From positions 1 to 6,751 of the forward strand of contig ONSE01000031.1 of NCBI GenBank assembly GCA_900320415.1: a stretch of DNA of 6,751 bases, read 5' to 3'. A program made the translations under genes and the position numbers. How positions within the stretch are numbered: position 1 is the first letter of the stretch; every line of letters starts with the position of its first letter. Below are positions 1-6,216 of the stretch, one piece after another. The notes under the pieces were generated by a model. That model was not told where the DNA came from. It was given only the letters and a program-made list of their open reading frames with translations, and ran no database searches. The stretch is from an uncultured Eubacteriales bacterium (GTDB lineage: Bacteria > Bacillota > Clostridia > Oscillospirales > Acutalibacteraceae).

Positions 1-666
1 GCCGTTGACCTTGTTGATGTCGCCGCCGCAGATTTTGTTGAGCATGAAGCTGTAGTCGAGCTTCTCGGAGAGGATCTTCTCCTTGGTCAGGTTGATCAGA
101 CCTGTCGCGGAGGAATACGCCTCCCAGCAGCCCTTTCTGCCGCAGCCGCACTGCTTGCCGTCCTTGACGATGACCATGTGACCCAGCTCCGCGCCCGCGA
201 AGTTGGAGCCGCTGTAAATCTTGCCGTTGATGATGATGCCGCCGCCGACGCCTGTGCCGAGGGTGATGGCAATGGCGTTCTTCGCGCCCTTTGCGGAGCC
301 TGCGAGGTACTCGCCCAGAGCCGCCGCGTTCGCGTCATTCTCGATGAGCACCTTTTTGCCGAGGCGCTCGTTCATCATCTTGGAGACCTCCCAGTTGTGG
401 AAGTGAAGGTTCGCGGAATACTCGATGACGCCGGTCTTCGGGTTCACCGCGCCGGGAACGCCGATACCGATGCTCTCCACCTCGTCCATGGTGATGCCCG
501 CCTTCTCGCACGCCTTCACCGCGACCTCCGCCATGCTGTCGCAGATATCGCTCTCGGGACGGGGCACATTGGTCTTGCAGGACGCCTTGGCGACAATCTT
601 GTAGTTTTCGTCCACCACACCCGCGACGATGTTGGTACCGCCGAGGTCGATTCCGAGTCTATACAT
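1..666 (-). CDS. ROK-family glucokinase (3' end cut by window edge)
   Basis: Cytoplasmic sugar kinase of the ROK family, most likely glucokinase (glucose + ATP to glucose-6-phosphate) feeding glycolysis. The visible 222 residues are about two thirds of the usual ~310-320. The phosphate-binding loop GIDLGGTN is at residues 5-12. The ENDANAAALGE segment at 109-119 carries Asp111, the expected catalytic base. GTGVGGGIIINGKI lies at about 137-150. The ELGH sugar/zinc motif is at 160-163, followed by CGCGRKGCWE at 173-182; His163, Cys173, Cys175 and Cys180 are the expected zinc ligands. The ATG at 666 begins MYRLGIDLGG, the normal ROK N-terminus. An AAAGGAG Shine-Dalgarno lies 12 nt upstream, a little long. 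The gene has its own promoter and is separated from the AraC gene by a terminator. ROK fructokinases and N-acetylhexosamine kinases share these motifs, so the exact sugar is inferred; ROK repressors are unlikely because there is no N-terminal helix-turn-helix. Confidence 0.93.
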   Translation of the reverse strand, partial: MYRLGIDLGGTNIVAGVVDENYKIVAKASCKTNVPRPESDICDSMAEVAVKACEKAGITMDEVESIGIGVPGAVNPKTGVIEYSANLHFHNWEVSKMMNERLGKKVLIENDANAAALGEYLAGSAKGAKNAIAITLGTGVGGGIIINGKIYSGSNFAGAELGHMVIVKDGKQCGCGRKGCWEAYSSATGLINLTKEKILSEKLDYSFMLNKICGGDINKVNG

Positions 667-711
667 AATGAAAAAACACTCCTTTGTTTGATGATTTATC
701 AGTACCTCTTA

Positions 712-740
712 ATCATATCACAAAAAAGTGCATAACGCAA
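712..740 (-). promoter_or_regulatory. Predicted promoter of the ROK glucokinase gene
   Basis: Read on the minus strand, a TTGCGT -35 box (735-740) and a TATGAT -10 box (712-717) are separated by exactly 17 nt. TG lies one base upstream of the -10, giving an extended -10. The predicted start, near 705, gives a leader of roughly 40 nt. It lies just downstream of the araC terminator in an AT-rich stretch, which supports an independent transcript. No convincing catabolite-repression operator was found. Confidence 0.65.
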
Positions 741-770
741 TAAAATTCCATTGCTATTTCAAAAAAATTG

Positions 771-811
771 TTAAAAATTAAAAGCCGCCTGCGGGAATAC
801 AGACGGCTTTG
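771..811 (-). terminator. Intrinsic terminator after the AraC-family gene
   Basis: On the minus strand, AAAGCCGTCTG (from 811-801) pairs with CAGGCGGCTTT (from 792-782). This makes an 11-bp stem with one G-U wobble and an 8-nt loop. It is followed by TTAATTTTTAA (781-771) as the U-rich tract. The hairpin begins 16 nt past the AraC stop codon. On the plus strand there is no T-tract after the stem, so it works in the minus direction only. Confidence 0.85.
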
Positions 812-827
812 AACGGTTGTGAAAGAG

Positions 828-1667
828 TCACGCGCGGCCCGCGATGCGCTTCTTGTACTGCGCGGGAGTGCAGTGATAGATCTTCTTGCACTGGGTGATG
901 AAGGATTTCACGTTGGCGAAGCCATTCTCCAGCGCGGCGGTCGAAACGGTGGAATTATGGGTCAGCATATCGTTGATGGCGTTTTCGAGCCGCAGGTTCG
1001 CGAGGTACTCGGAGAAGCTCACCTGAGTGACGTTCTTGAAATATTTTGAAAAATACGAGGGAGAGAGATTCACCACCGAGGAAATCTCATCCAGCGGGAT
1101 CTCGCGCTTGTAGTTCTCGTTGATATAGGCGATGGCGGTTTTCGCGTAGGAAAAATCGCGTCTGGGAACCGACAGTGAACCGGCGCTTCTGCGGAAGCAC
1201 ATACAGCGGCTGAGCAGAAGGTAGTAAATTTTATTGATGTAGGAGATCTGAAGCAGTGAGGTGTAATCGTCCTCGCTGCCCGTCCGCGCGATGTCGCCGA
1301 GAATAGCGGCGATCTGGCGGTAAACCTCGCTGTTTTCCCCGATATCAAAGAAAACGCTGTCGATGGATTTACAGAACATACGGATATACTCAAACGAGAA
1401 ATTGACGCACAGCAGGCGGCAGCTTGTACCCGAAACGGGGCGTACCAGGTGAACATCCTCGCTGTTGAAGAGGATAAAGTCGCCCTCGTCCACGATTTTG
1501 GATTCGCCGTTGCGGCTGCACTCGCTCGTTCCCTCAATCACATAGACCAGTTCCGGTTCGCGGTGCCACTGCAGCTCGGTTTTGCGCGTGTCCGACGAGA
1601 GATAGAGGTGCATGATGGTTGCGGGGATATTTTTATCATAATTCACAACATCGTATTGATAGTCCAT
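828..1667 (-). CDS. AraC-family transcriptional regulator with N-terminal cupin-like domain
   Basis: A 279-residue DNA-binding regulator, a normal length for AraC proteins that sense sugars or other small ligands. The N-terminal part, about 30-95, looks like a cupin fold: WHREPELVYVIEG (34-46) and GDFILFNSEDVHLV (62-75) match its two beta-barrel motifs. A linker and helical region follows. The C-terminal ~100 residues are the AraC DNA-binding domain: first helix-turn-helix LDEISSVVNLSPSYFSKYFK (192-211), connecting helix SFSEYLANLRLENA, and second helix-turn-helix from about 241 to 262, ending in the family signature CTPAQYKK. The ATG at 1667 has AAGGAG 13 nt upstream, longer than ideal, and no in-frame start codon nearer to it. 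The gene begins 61 bp after pyrD with no clear terminator between them, so read-through from pyrKD is possible. Its ligand and targets are not evident; activation of a neighbouring sugar gene is only a guess. Confidence 0.93.
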   Translation of the reverse strand: MDYQYDVVNYDKNIPATIMHLYLSSDTRKTELQWHREPELVYVIEGTSECSRNGESKIVDEGDFILFNSEDVHLVRPVSGTSCRLLCVNFSFEYIRMFCKSIDSVFFDIGENSEVYRQIAAILGDIARTGSEDDYTSLLQISYINKIYYLLLSRCMCFRRSAGSLSVPRRDFSYAKTAIAYINENYKREIPLDEISSVVNLSPSYFSKYFKNVTQVSFSEYLANLRLENAINDMLTHNSTVSTAALENGFANVKSFITQCKKIYHCTPAQYKKRIAGRA

Positions 1668-1728
1668 TTTTGCTGTCTTACTCCTTGGTTTGATGTGAAG
1701 AATAATAATTCCGGTAAACTTCGGTACA

Positions 1729-2640
1729 TTACCAGGGCTTTACCGTGCCCGTCAGCTCCGTGACGCTCGCGATGCCGTTGTCGTCGAGGAAGCGGCTGAC
1801 GCCCTCGGCGATCTTTATCGGCGCGTAGGGGTCGGAGAAGAGGACGGTGCCGATCTGCAGAGCGGTCGCTCCCGCGATCATCATTTCCACGGCGTCCTCC
1901 CAGGAGGAGATGCCGCCCATGCCGATGACGGGGATTTTCACCGCGTTGGAAACCTGCCACACCATTCTCACCGCCACGGGGAAAACCGCGGCGCCGCTGA
2001 GACCGCCCGTATTGTTGCGGATGATCGGACGGCGGGTGTTGATGTCGATTCTCATGCCCGTCAGGGTGTTGATCAGGGAAACCGCGTCCGCTCCGTTCGC
2101 CTCCGCCGCCTGCGCGATGGACGCGATGTCCGTCACGTTGGGGCTGAGCTTGACGATGAGGGGCTTTTTGCAGTGTGCTCTCACCTCGCGCGTGATCTGA
2201 CCTACTGACTCGCAGCTTGTGCCGAACTGTACGCCGCCGCTCTTGACGTTGGGGCAGGAGATGTTCAGCTCGATCATGTCCACGTCGGTTTCGCTGAGCT
2301 TCTCCGCCATGGCGCAGTAGTCCTCGACGGTGTTGCCCGCGATGTTGGCGATGACGACGGTGTTCTGCTGCTTCAGCCACGGGAGGTCGTCATTGATGAA
2401 TACATCGACGCCGGGATTCTGCAGGCCGACGGCGTTGAGGATTCCCGAGGGGGTCTCCGCGATACGCGGCGGCGGATTGCCGTCTCGCCTCTGCAGGGTG
2501 ATGCCCTTGCAGGAGATGCCGCCCAGCTTTGAGAGCGGGTAAAACTCGCCGTACTCCCTGCCGAAGCCAAAGGTGCCCGAGGCGGCGATCAGGGGGTTGG
2601 CGAACGAAACGCCCGCCACCTTTACGGATAAATCAGCCAT
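1729..2640 (-). CDS. pyrD: Dihydroorotate dehydrogenase, class 1B catalytic subunit
   Basis: FMN-containing catalytic subunit of the NAD-dependent dihydroorotate dehydrogenase, which oxidises dihydroorotate to orotate in de novo pyrimidine synthesis. It is cytoplasmic and works as a heterotetramer with PyrK. The 303 residues match the family length (~300-310). N-terminal motif ANPLIAASGTFGFG is at 14-27, SCKGIT at 43-48, NAVGLQNPG at 69-77, and NISCPNVKSGG at 126-136. Cys129 is the catalytic base that marks class 1 enzymes. VKLSPNVTD (163-171), IGMGGI (239-244) and GATALQIGT (257-265) form the FMN site. The ATG at 2640 has a strong AGGAGG (2650-2655) 9 nt upstream, inside pyrK. The gene overlaps the end of pyrK by 8 bp, so the two subunits are probably translationally coupled. 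The PyrK partner confirms class 1B rather than the fumarate-dependent class 1A. Confidence 0.97.
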   Translation of the reverse strand: MADLSVKVAGVSFANPLIAASGTFGFGREYGEFYPLSKLGGISCKGITLQRRDGNPPPRIAETPSGILNAVGLQNPGVDVFINDDLPWLKQQNTVVIANIAGNTVEDYCAMAEKLSETDVDMIELNISCPNVKSGGVQFGTSCESVGQITREVRAHCKKPLIVKLSPNVTDIASIAQAAEANGADAVSLINTLTGMRIDINTRRPIIRNNTGGLSGAAVFPVAVRMVWQVSNAVKIPVIGMGGISSWEDAVEMMIAGATALQIGTVLFSDPYAPIKIAEGVSRFLDDNGIASVTELTGTVKPW

Positions 2641-3391
2641 GGAACACTACCTCCTCCGCGTTGAATACGGGGCCGTTCCTGCAGACGTGCTGCATGATCT
2701 CCTCCCCGTTTTTGCGCACCTTCACGGCGCACACCAGGCACGCGCCGATGCCGCACGCCATACGCTCCTCGAGCGAGATCTGACAGGGCTTGCCGAATTC
2801 CGCGCAGACCTGCGCGATCGCCCTGAGCATGGGTGTGGGGCCGCAGGCGCAGACCTCGTCCACCTCGGCGATCCTCGCGCGGAGCACGTCGGTGACAAAG
2901 CCCTTCTGACCCGCACTGCCGTCATCGGTGGCGAGCACGACCTCGGCGCCCGCGTCAGCGAAGTCGTCCTGCAGGATCACAAGCTCCTTATTGCGGAAGC
3001 CGGTGATCACGAGGGGACTGTCGCACTGCGCGGCGGTATAGAGCATGGGAGGCACGCCGATGCCTCCGCCGATGAGGGCGTATTTTTTGCCCCTTCCGAC
3101 GGAGAAGCCGTTGCCAAGTGGCAGGAGCACGTCCACAAGACAGCCGGGCAACATCTCCGACATGATCCGGGTGCCCTCCCCCTTGATCTGATAGACCAGG
3201 CGCAGCACGCCGCCGCGCGCGTCACAGACGGAAATCGGGCGTCTCAGGCTCTTGCCGGGAACGTAGACATGGGCGAACTGACCGCACTGAACAGGTGGCT
3301 CGTCGCCGCTGAGCGCGAGCCGCATATCAAAAATGCCGTCCGCGATTTCGGCATTGGAAAGAAGGCGCAGCTTACGGATATCATATTTCAT
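2633..3391 (-). CDS. pyrK: Dihydroorotate dehydrogenase electron-transfer subunit
   Basis: Iron-sulfur flavoprotein subunit that passes electrons from the FMN of PyrD through [2Fe-2S] and FAD to NAD+. The 252 residues match the family's usual length. The FAD-binding motif LRRPISV is at 49-55, with GEGTR at 71-75. The nucleotide-binding glycine-rich loop GGGIGVPP is at 108-115, and the ACGPTPML segment at 182-189 is typical of ferredoxin reductase-like domains. The C-terminal cluster ligands are Cys213, Cys218, Cys221 and Cys237 (Cx4Cx2Cx15C). The open frame extends 16 codons further upstream to 3439. I chose the ATG at 3391 because AAAGGA lies 7 nt ahead of it and MKYDIRKLRLLSN is a typical PyrK beginning, whereas the extension is not conserved-looking. 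It is transcribed ahead of pyrD. I recognise no PyrR-type attenuator in its leader. Confidence 0.96.
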   Translation of the reverse strand: MKYDIRKLRLLSNAEIADGIFDMRLALSGDEPPVQCGQFAHVYVPGKSLRRPISVCDARGGVLRLVYQIKGEGTRIMSEMLPGCLVDVLLPLGNGFSVGRGKKYALIGGGIGVPPMLYTAAQCDSPLVITGFRNKELVILQDDFADAGAEVVLATDDGSAGQKGFVTDVLRARIAEVDEVCACGPTPMLRAIAQVCAEFGKPCQISLEERMACGIGACLVCAVKVRKNGEEIMQHVCRNGPVFNAEEVVFHG

Positions 3392-3398
3392 AGAATCA

Positions 3399-3404
3399 TC
3401 CTTT
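3399..3404 (-). promoter_or_regulatory. Ribosome binding site that fixes the pyrK start
   Basis: AAAGGA on the minus strand, 7 nt ahead of the ATG at 3391. It lies downstream of the alternative start at 3439, so it supports the shorter 252-residue protein. About 10 nt further upstream, TAAAAT (3416-3421) could be a -10 box, but no acceptable -35 sits at 16-18 nt, so I do not call a promoter there. Confidence 0.7.
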
Positions 3405-3480
3405 CCCTTTCGTATTTTAGGGAATCTCCAATAATTCAATGTCGTGCAGAAGTGCGGAAGGTTTATGGCAGAATATTGTC

Positions 3481-3519
3481 AAAGCTCCGCAGGAATACTG
3501 ACGTATTTCAAGGAGATTT
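3481..3519. repeat. Two-tier inverted repeat in the pyrK upstream region
   Basis: Outer arms 3481-3488 (AAAGCTCC) and 3512-3519 (GGAGATTT) pair at 7 of 8 positions. Inner arms 3492-3498 (GGAATAC) and 3503-3509 (GTATTTC) pair at 6 of 7, the seventh being G-U on the plus strand, with the 4-nt loop TGAC. The tiers are separated by 3- and 2-nt internal bulges. It lies between the end of the downstream lipoprotein gene and pyrK. Neither strand has a proper U-tract after it, so it is a poor intrinsic terminator. It could be a leader RNA structure for pyrKD, a 3' stabilising hairpin for the lipoprotein mRNA, or an operator. Role unknown. Confidence 0.45.
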
Positions 3520-3586
3520 GGCAGGATGATGCCGTGAAGATTCCGTGCTTATGCGCGGTAAGGAATTTTCAGAGGTTCCCTTCAGA

Positions 3587-4849
3587 TTATTCGTATTCCA
3601 GACTCAGAGCCGCGGCGCCGACCTCCTCGTAGGTGTAGATCCTGCAGTCGTCGCTGAGCTGATGGTCGCTGTCGTTTTGTTTGTTCGCGTAGGTGATCCA
3701 CTCGTACGCCTTGCTGTTGACGATCTCGTCAACCACCTCCGAATAGTCCGCGTCCGGCTCGATGAAGAACTCAAAGGTATCGCTGCCGTACTCCGCCGCA
3801 CGGGCGAGGGCGTCGCACAGCTCGTCGCTGTCGTCCGCGGAGGAGATGTGGACCACGCTGCGGTTGAAATAGCTGCAGGACTCGGCGGTACACTCGGGAA
3901 CAAAGGCGTTGTAGTAGTCCGACTCCTCGCCGCTGCCGTAGAGAGGACTGATTTTGTGGTCATCCTCGAGCGCATCGGTGGTGATATTGAAGTAGAGGTG
4001 CCTTTCGATCTCCGTGAGCATATAGTCCTCTTCGTCGGGCTGCACGTCGTTCCAGGTGACGTCCACATAGTACCAGTCGTCCTCGATATTCACGGCATTC
4101 CAGATGTGGTTGCCGTTGCCCAGATCCTCGCTGTCGCAGGTTCCGTTGACCGGCACACAGTCTATCCCCATTTTGGTGCAAAGCAGCTGGAACGCGCGGG
4201 TATAGCCCTCGCACACAGCCATATTGTCCACCAGGGCGCCGTAGGCGTTCTGCTCATTGGCGACGACCTCCTCACGGTCGGCGGCGGCGTCGTCATACTC
4301 GCACAGGTCGAGAAGATAATCGTTGAGATACAGCTCCTTTTCATAGTCGTCGCTGTCCTCGGGGACACTCTCGAGGAAGGCGTCCACCGCCTCGTCAAAG
4401 AGCTTCCTCGCCTCTTCGAGCTCCTCGCCCGTGAAGGAGTAGATCAGATCAACCTCGGTGTAGGTGGAGTGCGTGGAATATTCATAGCCGCTCTGGTCGC
4501 TGATCCAGAACACCTCGGGATGGTCGCTTCTGTACATTTCCAGGATCTCGCTGAGCCGATCGGGGGTGCCGTCGTTGCTCAGCACAAAGTGCGTCCGCTC
4601 CGCGTCAGCCGCGAACAGATCCACGATCGCGTAGACGCGCCGTTCGGAGTCATTCTGCAGGGCGCTGTAGCCGCGCAGCGAGCCGAGCTCCTTTTGCCGC
4701 TCCCTGACCTCTTCCTCCAGTCCGAAGTCAACGGGCGTTTCGTCATTCAGCATCATATCAAGGCTGTCATACAGATCGCAGGAGCAGAGCGAAAGTGACA
4801 GCAGTGCCGCCGCCAGAGCGGCGGTTATTCTTTTCCAATCAGTCATCAT
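3587..4849 (-). CDS. Transglutaminase-like domain lipoprotein, downstream paralogue
   Basis: A 420-residue predicted surface lipoprotein. A short basic N-terminus (K6, R7) precedes a hydrophobic segment (about 8-21) and a lipobox-like LCSC ending at Cys24; a cysteine at -2 is unusual. The transglutaminase-like core follows: AVCEGYT with putative nucleophile Cys213, HIWN with His248, and VDVTWND with Asp263, the expected papain-like triad. Upstream, DHPEVFW (109-115) and an acidic helical region match the neighbouring paralogue, as does SPLYG...FVPEC (301-320). The protein is strikingly acidic: by hand count about 99 Asp/Glu against about 24 Lys/Arg. It overlaps the end of the upstream paralogue by 11 bp (8 bp if the second Met at 4846 is used). 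No Shine-Dalgarno is evident, so translation probably depends on coupling. Such domains can be cysteine proteases, amidases or cross-linkers; the substrate here is unknown. Confidence 0.88.
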   Translation of the reverse strand: MMTDWKRITAALAAALLSLSLCSCDLYDSLDMMLNDETPVDFGLEEEVRERQKELGSLRGYSALQNDSERRVYAIVDLFAADAERTHFVLSNDGTPDRLSEILEMYRSDHPEVFWISDQSGYEYSTHSTYTEVDLIYSFTGEELEEARKLFDEAVDAFLESVPEDSDDYEKELYLNDYLLDLCEYDDAAADREEVVANEQNAYGALVDNMAVCEGYTRAFQLLCTKMGIDCVPVNGTCDSEDLGNGNHIWNAVNIEDDWYYVDVTWNDVQPDEEDYMLTEIERHLYFNITTDALEDDHKISPLYGSGEESDYYNAFVPECTAESCSYFNRSVVHISSADDSDELCDALARAAEYGSDTFEFFIEPDADYSEVVDEIVNSKAYEWITYANKQNDSDHQLSDDCRIYTYEEVGAAALSLEYE

Positions 4850-6086
4850 AGTTCAAGCAAAATGTTATTACCGGAGTTTGTTCGTATACATAGTATTTGC
4901 TGTCCTCGAGGATTTTGGGATCGTCGCCGTTGAAGTGGTTCGCCGCCTCGAGCCAGCGGTAGCCGTAGCTCTCGGAGATCGCCTTGGCGGTCTCCTCGTA
5001 ATCGAGCTTATCATCGACGAGGATATCGAGATACAGCTCCCTGTTCTTTGCCGCCTCGATCAGCGCGGCGACCACATCGGAATCCTCGTCGAGGTCAGAG
5101 AGACAGGGGCAGCTCTTGTGAAAGTAGTTGTACTCCATGCTGCCGCACTCGGGCACAAAGGTGTTGAGCCAGGAATTATCCCCGGGATCCGCCTCTCCGT
5201 AGAGGGGGGCGATCACATGGGTTTTTTCGATCTCCTCCGTGCTGAGGTTGAGGAACACATACTGCTGGATATGCGGCTCGCCGTCGTTCCAGGTGACGTC
5301 CACATGGTACCAGTCGCCGCCGAGCTTCACGCAGTTCCACATATGGCCGTCGCCCTCCTCGCCGTCAACCTCGCTGTTGAACTCCGAGGCGGTGCCCTCC
5401 ACCTCCACACACTCGATCCCCGCGCGCAGACAAAGCGTCTGGAACGCCTTGGAGTAGCCGTCACAGACGGCTCTTCCCTGGATCAGAGCGCCGTAGGCGT
5501 TGTGCCGCTGCGGTCCGTCCTTATCATATTCGCAGTAGGAGATGATCTGCTTGTTGAGAAACAGCTCCATCTCATAGTCGGAGGCATCCTCGGGCGCCGC
5601 CTCAAAAATATCCTCGATCCTGTCGGCAAGCTGCTGCTTCGCCTCGCGGAGGTTTTCCCCCTCAAAGGAAAAGCTGAGCGCTACCTCAAAGACGTCGCCG
5701 TTCGGCGCGTATTCATAGCGCGAGGAGTTGTTGAGCCAGAACACCTCGGGGTGATCCTGCTCGTACGCCTCCAGCACATTCTCGATCTCATTCTCGTTAT
5801 CCAGGGCAACGGTAAAGCGCTCGCTGTAATCCCGCTGCACATAATCGGCGAAAACGCGGTACGCCTCCCTGAGGCGGTCGCTCAGGCTGTCATAGCCGTA
5901 GGAGCAGCTGATGCCCTCGCGTTCGTCGGTATCGGTTTTCGTGTCGGTATTCTCCGCGACGGTCGGCTGCTCCTGAAACCGGTAGTACCACCTCGGCGTG
6001 CAGGCGGAGCATCCCACCAGCACCGCCGTAACGGTAATGATCGCCGCCGCGGCAATATGTATCGTATATTCTCTCAAAGGTTTCAC
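4839..6086 (-). CDS. Transglutaminase-like domain lipoprotein, upstream paralogue
   Basis: A 415-residue predicted lipoprotein. The N-terminus has K2 and R5, a hydrophobic stretch from about 9 to 24, and a good lipobox LVGC with Cys26 as the lipidation site. A low-complexity Thr/Asp/Glu linker (about 40-58) follows. The catalytic core has AVCDGYS with Cys208, GHMWN with His248, and VDVTWND with Asp263. DHPEVFW (112-118) and APLYG...FVPEC are shared with the downstream paralogue. It is acidic (about 84 Asp/Glu to 31 Lys/Arg by hand count). I start it at the GTG at 6086, because AGGGTG (6094-6099) lies 7 nt upstream; an in-frame TTG at 6092 would add two residues but sits too close to that site. 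It is the first gene after a strong promoter and diverges from the QueT-like gene. The C-terminal ~110 residues after the core are not a domain I recognise. Extracellular peptidase or cross-linking roles are possible; function unknown. Confidence 0.88.
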   Translation of the reverse strand: MKPLREYTIHIAAAAIITVTAVLVGCSACTPRWYYRFQEQPTVAENTDTKTDTDEREGISCSYGYDSLSDRLREAYRVFADYVQRDYSERFTVALDNENEIENVLEAYEQDHPEVFWLNNSSRYEYAPNGDVFEVALSFSFEGENLREAKQQLADRIEDIFEAAPEDASDYEMELFLNKQIISYCEYDKDGPQRHNAYGALIQGRAVCDGYSKAFQTLCLRAGIECVEVEGTASEFNSEVDGEEGDGHMWNCVKLGGDWYHVDVTWNDGEPHIQQYVFLNLSTEEIEKTHVIAPLYGEADPGDNSWLNTFVPECGSMEYNYFHKSCPCLSDLDEDSDVVAALIEAAKNRELYLDILVDDKLDYEETAKAISESYGYRWLEAANHFNGDDPKILEDSKYYVYEQTPVITFCLNYDD

Positions 6087-6093
6087 ACACAAT

Positions 6094-6099
6094 CACCCT
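6094..6099 (-). promoter_or_regulatory. Ribosome binding site supporting a GTG start
   Basis: AGGGTG on the minus strand lies 7 nt ahead of the GTG at 6086 but only 1 nt ahead of the competing in-frame TTG at 6092. This spacing favours the GTG. Confidence 0.6.
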
Positions 6100-6122
6100 G
6101 TTAAATAGTCATACATATACTA

Positions 6123-6151
6123 ATTTTATCCTATTTTTTCAAATCAGTCAA
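6123..6151 (-). promoter_or_regulatory. Predicted promoter of the lipoprotein gene pair
   Basis: On the minus strand, TTGACT (6146-6151) and TAAAAT (6123-6128) are separated by exactly 17 nt, each differing from the sigma-A consensus at one position. This is the best promoter in the window. The predicted start, near 6116, gives a leader of about 30 nt. Its -35 box directly abuts the -35 box of the divergent promoter. Confidence 0.75.
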
Positions 6152-6180
6152 TTGCATTTTTGAAAATTTTATGCTATATT
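6152..6180 (+). promoter_or_regulatory. Predicted promoter of the QueT-like gene
   Basis: TTGCAT (6152-6157) and TATATT (6175-6180) are separated by 17 nt. The -10 is extended (TATGC immediately before it), which compensates for a weak -35. The predicted start, near 6187, leaves only about 30 nt of leader. That is too short for a complete preQ1 riboswitch upstream of the start codon, and none is recognisable. TGAAA-N4-TTTCA (6182-6195), a short inverted repeat over the start site, could be an operator, but in such AT-rich DNA it may be chance. Confidence 0.6.
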
Positions 6181-6200
6181 GTGAAATAGTTTTCAACACG

Positions 6201-6206
6201 AAGGGA
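6201..6206 (+). promoter_or_regulatory. Ribosome binding site supporting a TTG start
   Basis: AAGGGA lies 10 nt before the TTG at 6217. An in-frame stop (TGA, 6208-6210) just upstream, and the lack of any ATG, GTG or further TTG before the conserved first membrane segment, leave this TTG as the likely start. Confidence 0.65.
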
Positions 6207-6216
6207 TTGAACTGAT

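Noticed and set aside
178..735. A 185-codon plus-strand open frame opposite the glucokinase gene
   Set aside because: The opposite strand carries all ROK motifs in order; this frame runs past the glucokinase start into its AT-rich promoter and has no recognisable content.
3392..3439. N-terminal extension of PyrK by 16 residues to the ATG at 3439
   Set aside because: The ATG at 3391 has a well-spaced AAAGGA and gives a typical PyrK start. The extension has no SD and does not look like family sequence.
2573..3529. A 318-codon plus-strand open frame opposite pyrK
   Set aside because: The minus strand encodes an unmistakable PyrK with cofactor motifs and four cluster cysteines; this frame is a high-GC antisense shadow.
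3563..3586. Possible terminator hairpin just after the downstream lipoprotein gene
   Set aside because: Only about six pairs with a bulge (AAGGGAA against TTCCTT) and no U-tract follows, so I could not support it.
3444..3632. A small 62-codon plus-strand open frame in the lipoprotein-pyrK gap
   Set aside because: No convincing SD or promoter, no recognisable motif, and it runs into the end of the lipoprotein gene on the other strand.
3545..4798. A 417-codon plus-strand open frame opposite the downstream lipoprotein gene
   Set aside because: It is in exact codon register with the minus-strand gene. Because that protein is rich in Asp/Glu (GAN codons), its reverse complement is a run of NTC codons (Val, Leu, Ile, Phe) and rarely gives stops. 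The minus strand has the signal peptide, catalytic motifs and paralogue.
4878..6104. A 408-codon plus-strand open frame opposite the upstream lipoprotein gene
   Set aside because: Same explanation: codon-aligned antisense of an acidic protein, giving an artificial Val/Leu-rich product with no promoter or SD. Its end runs through the divergent promoter side.
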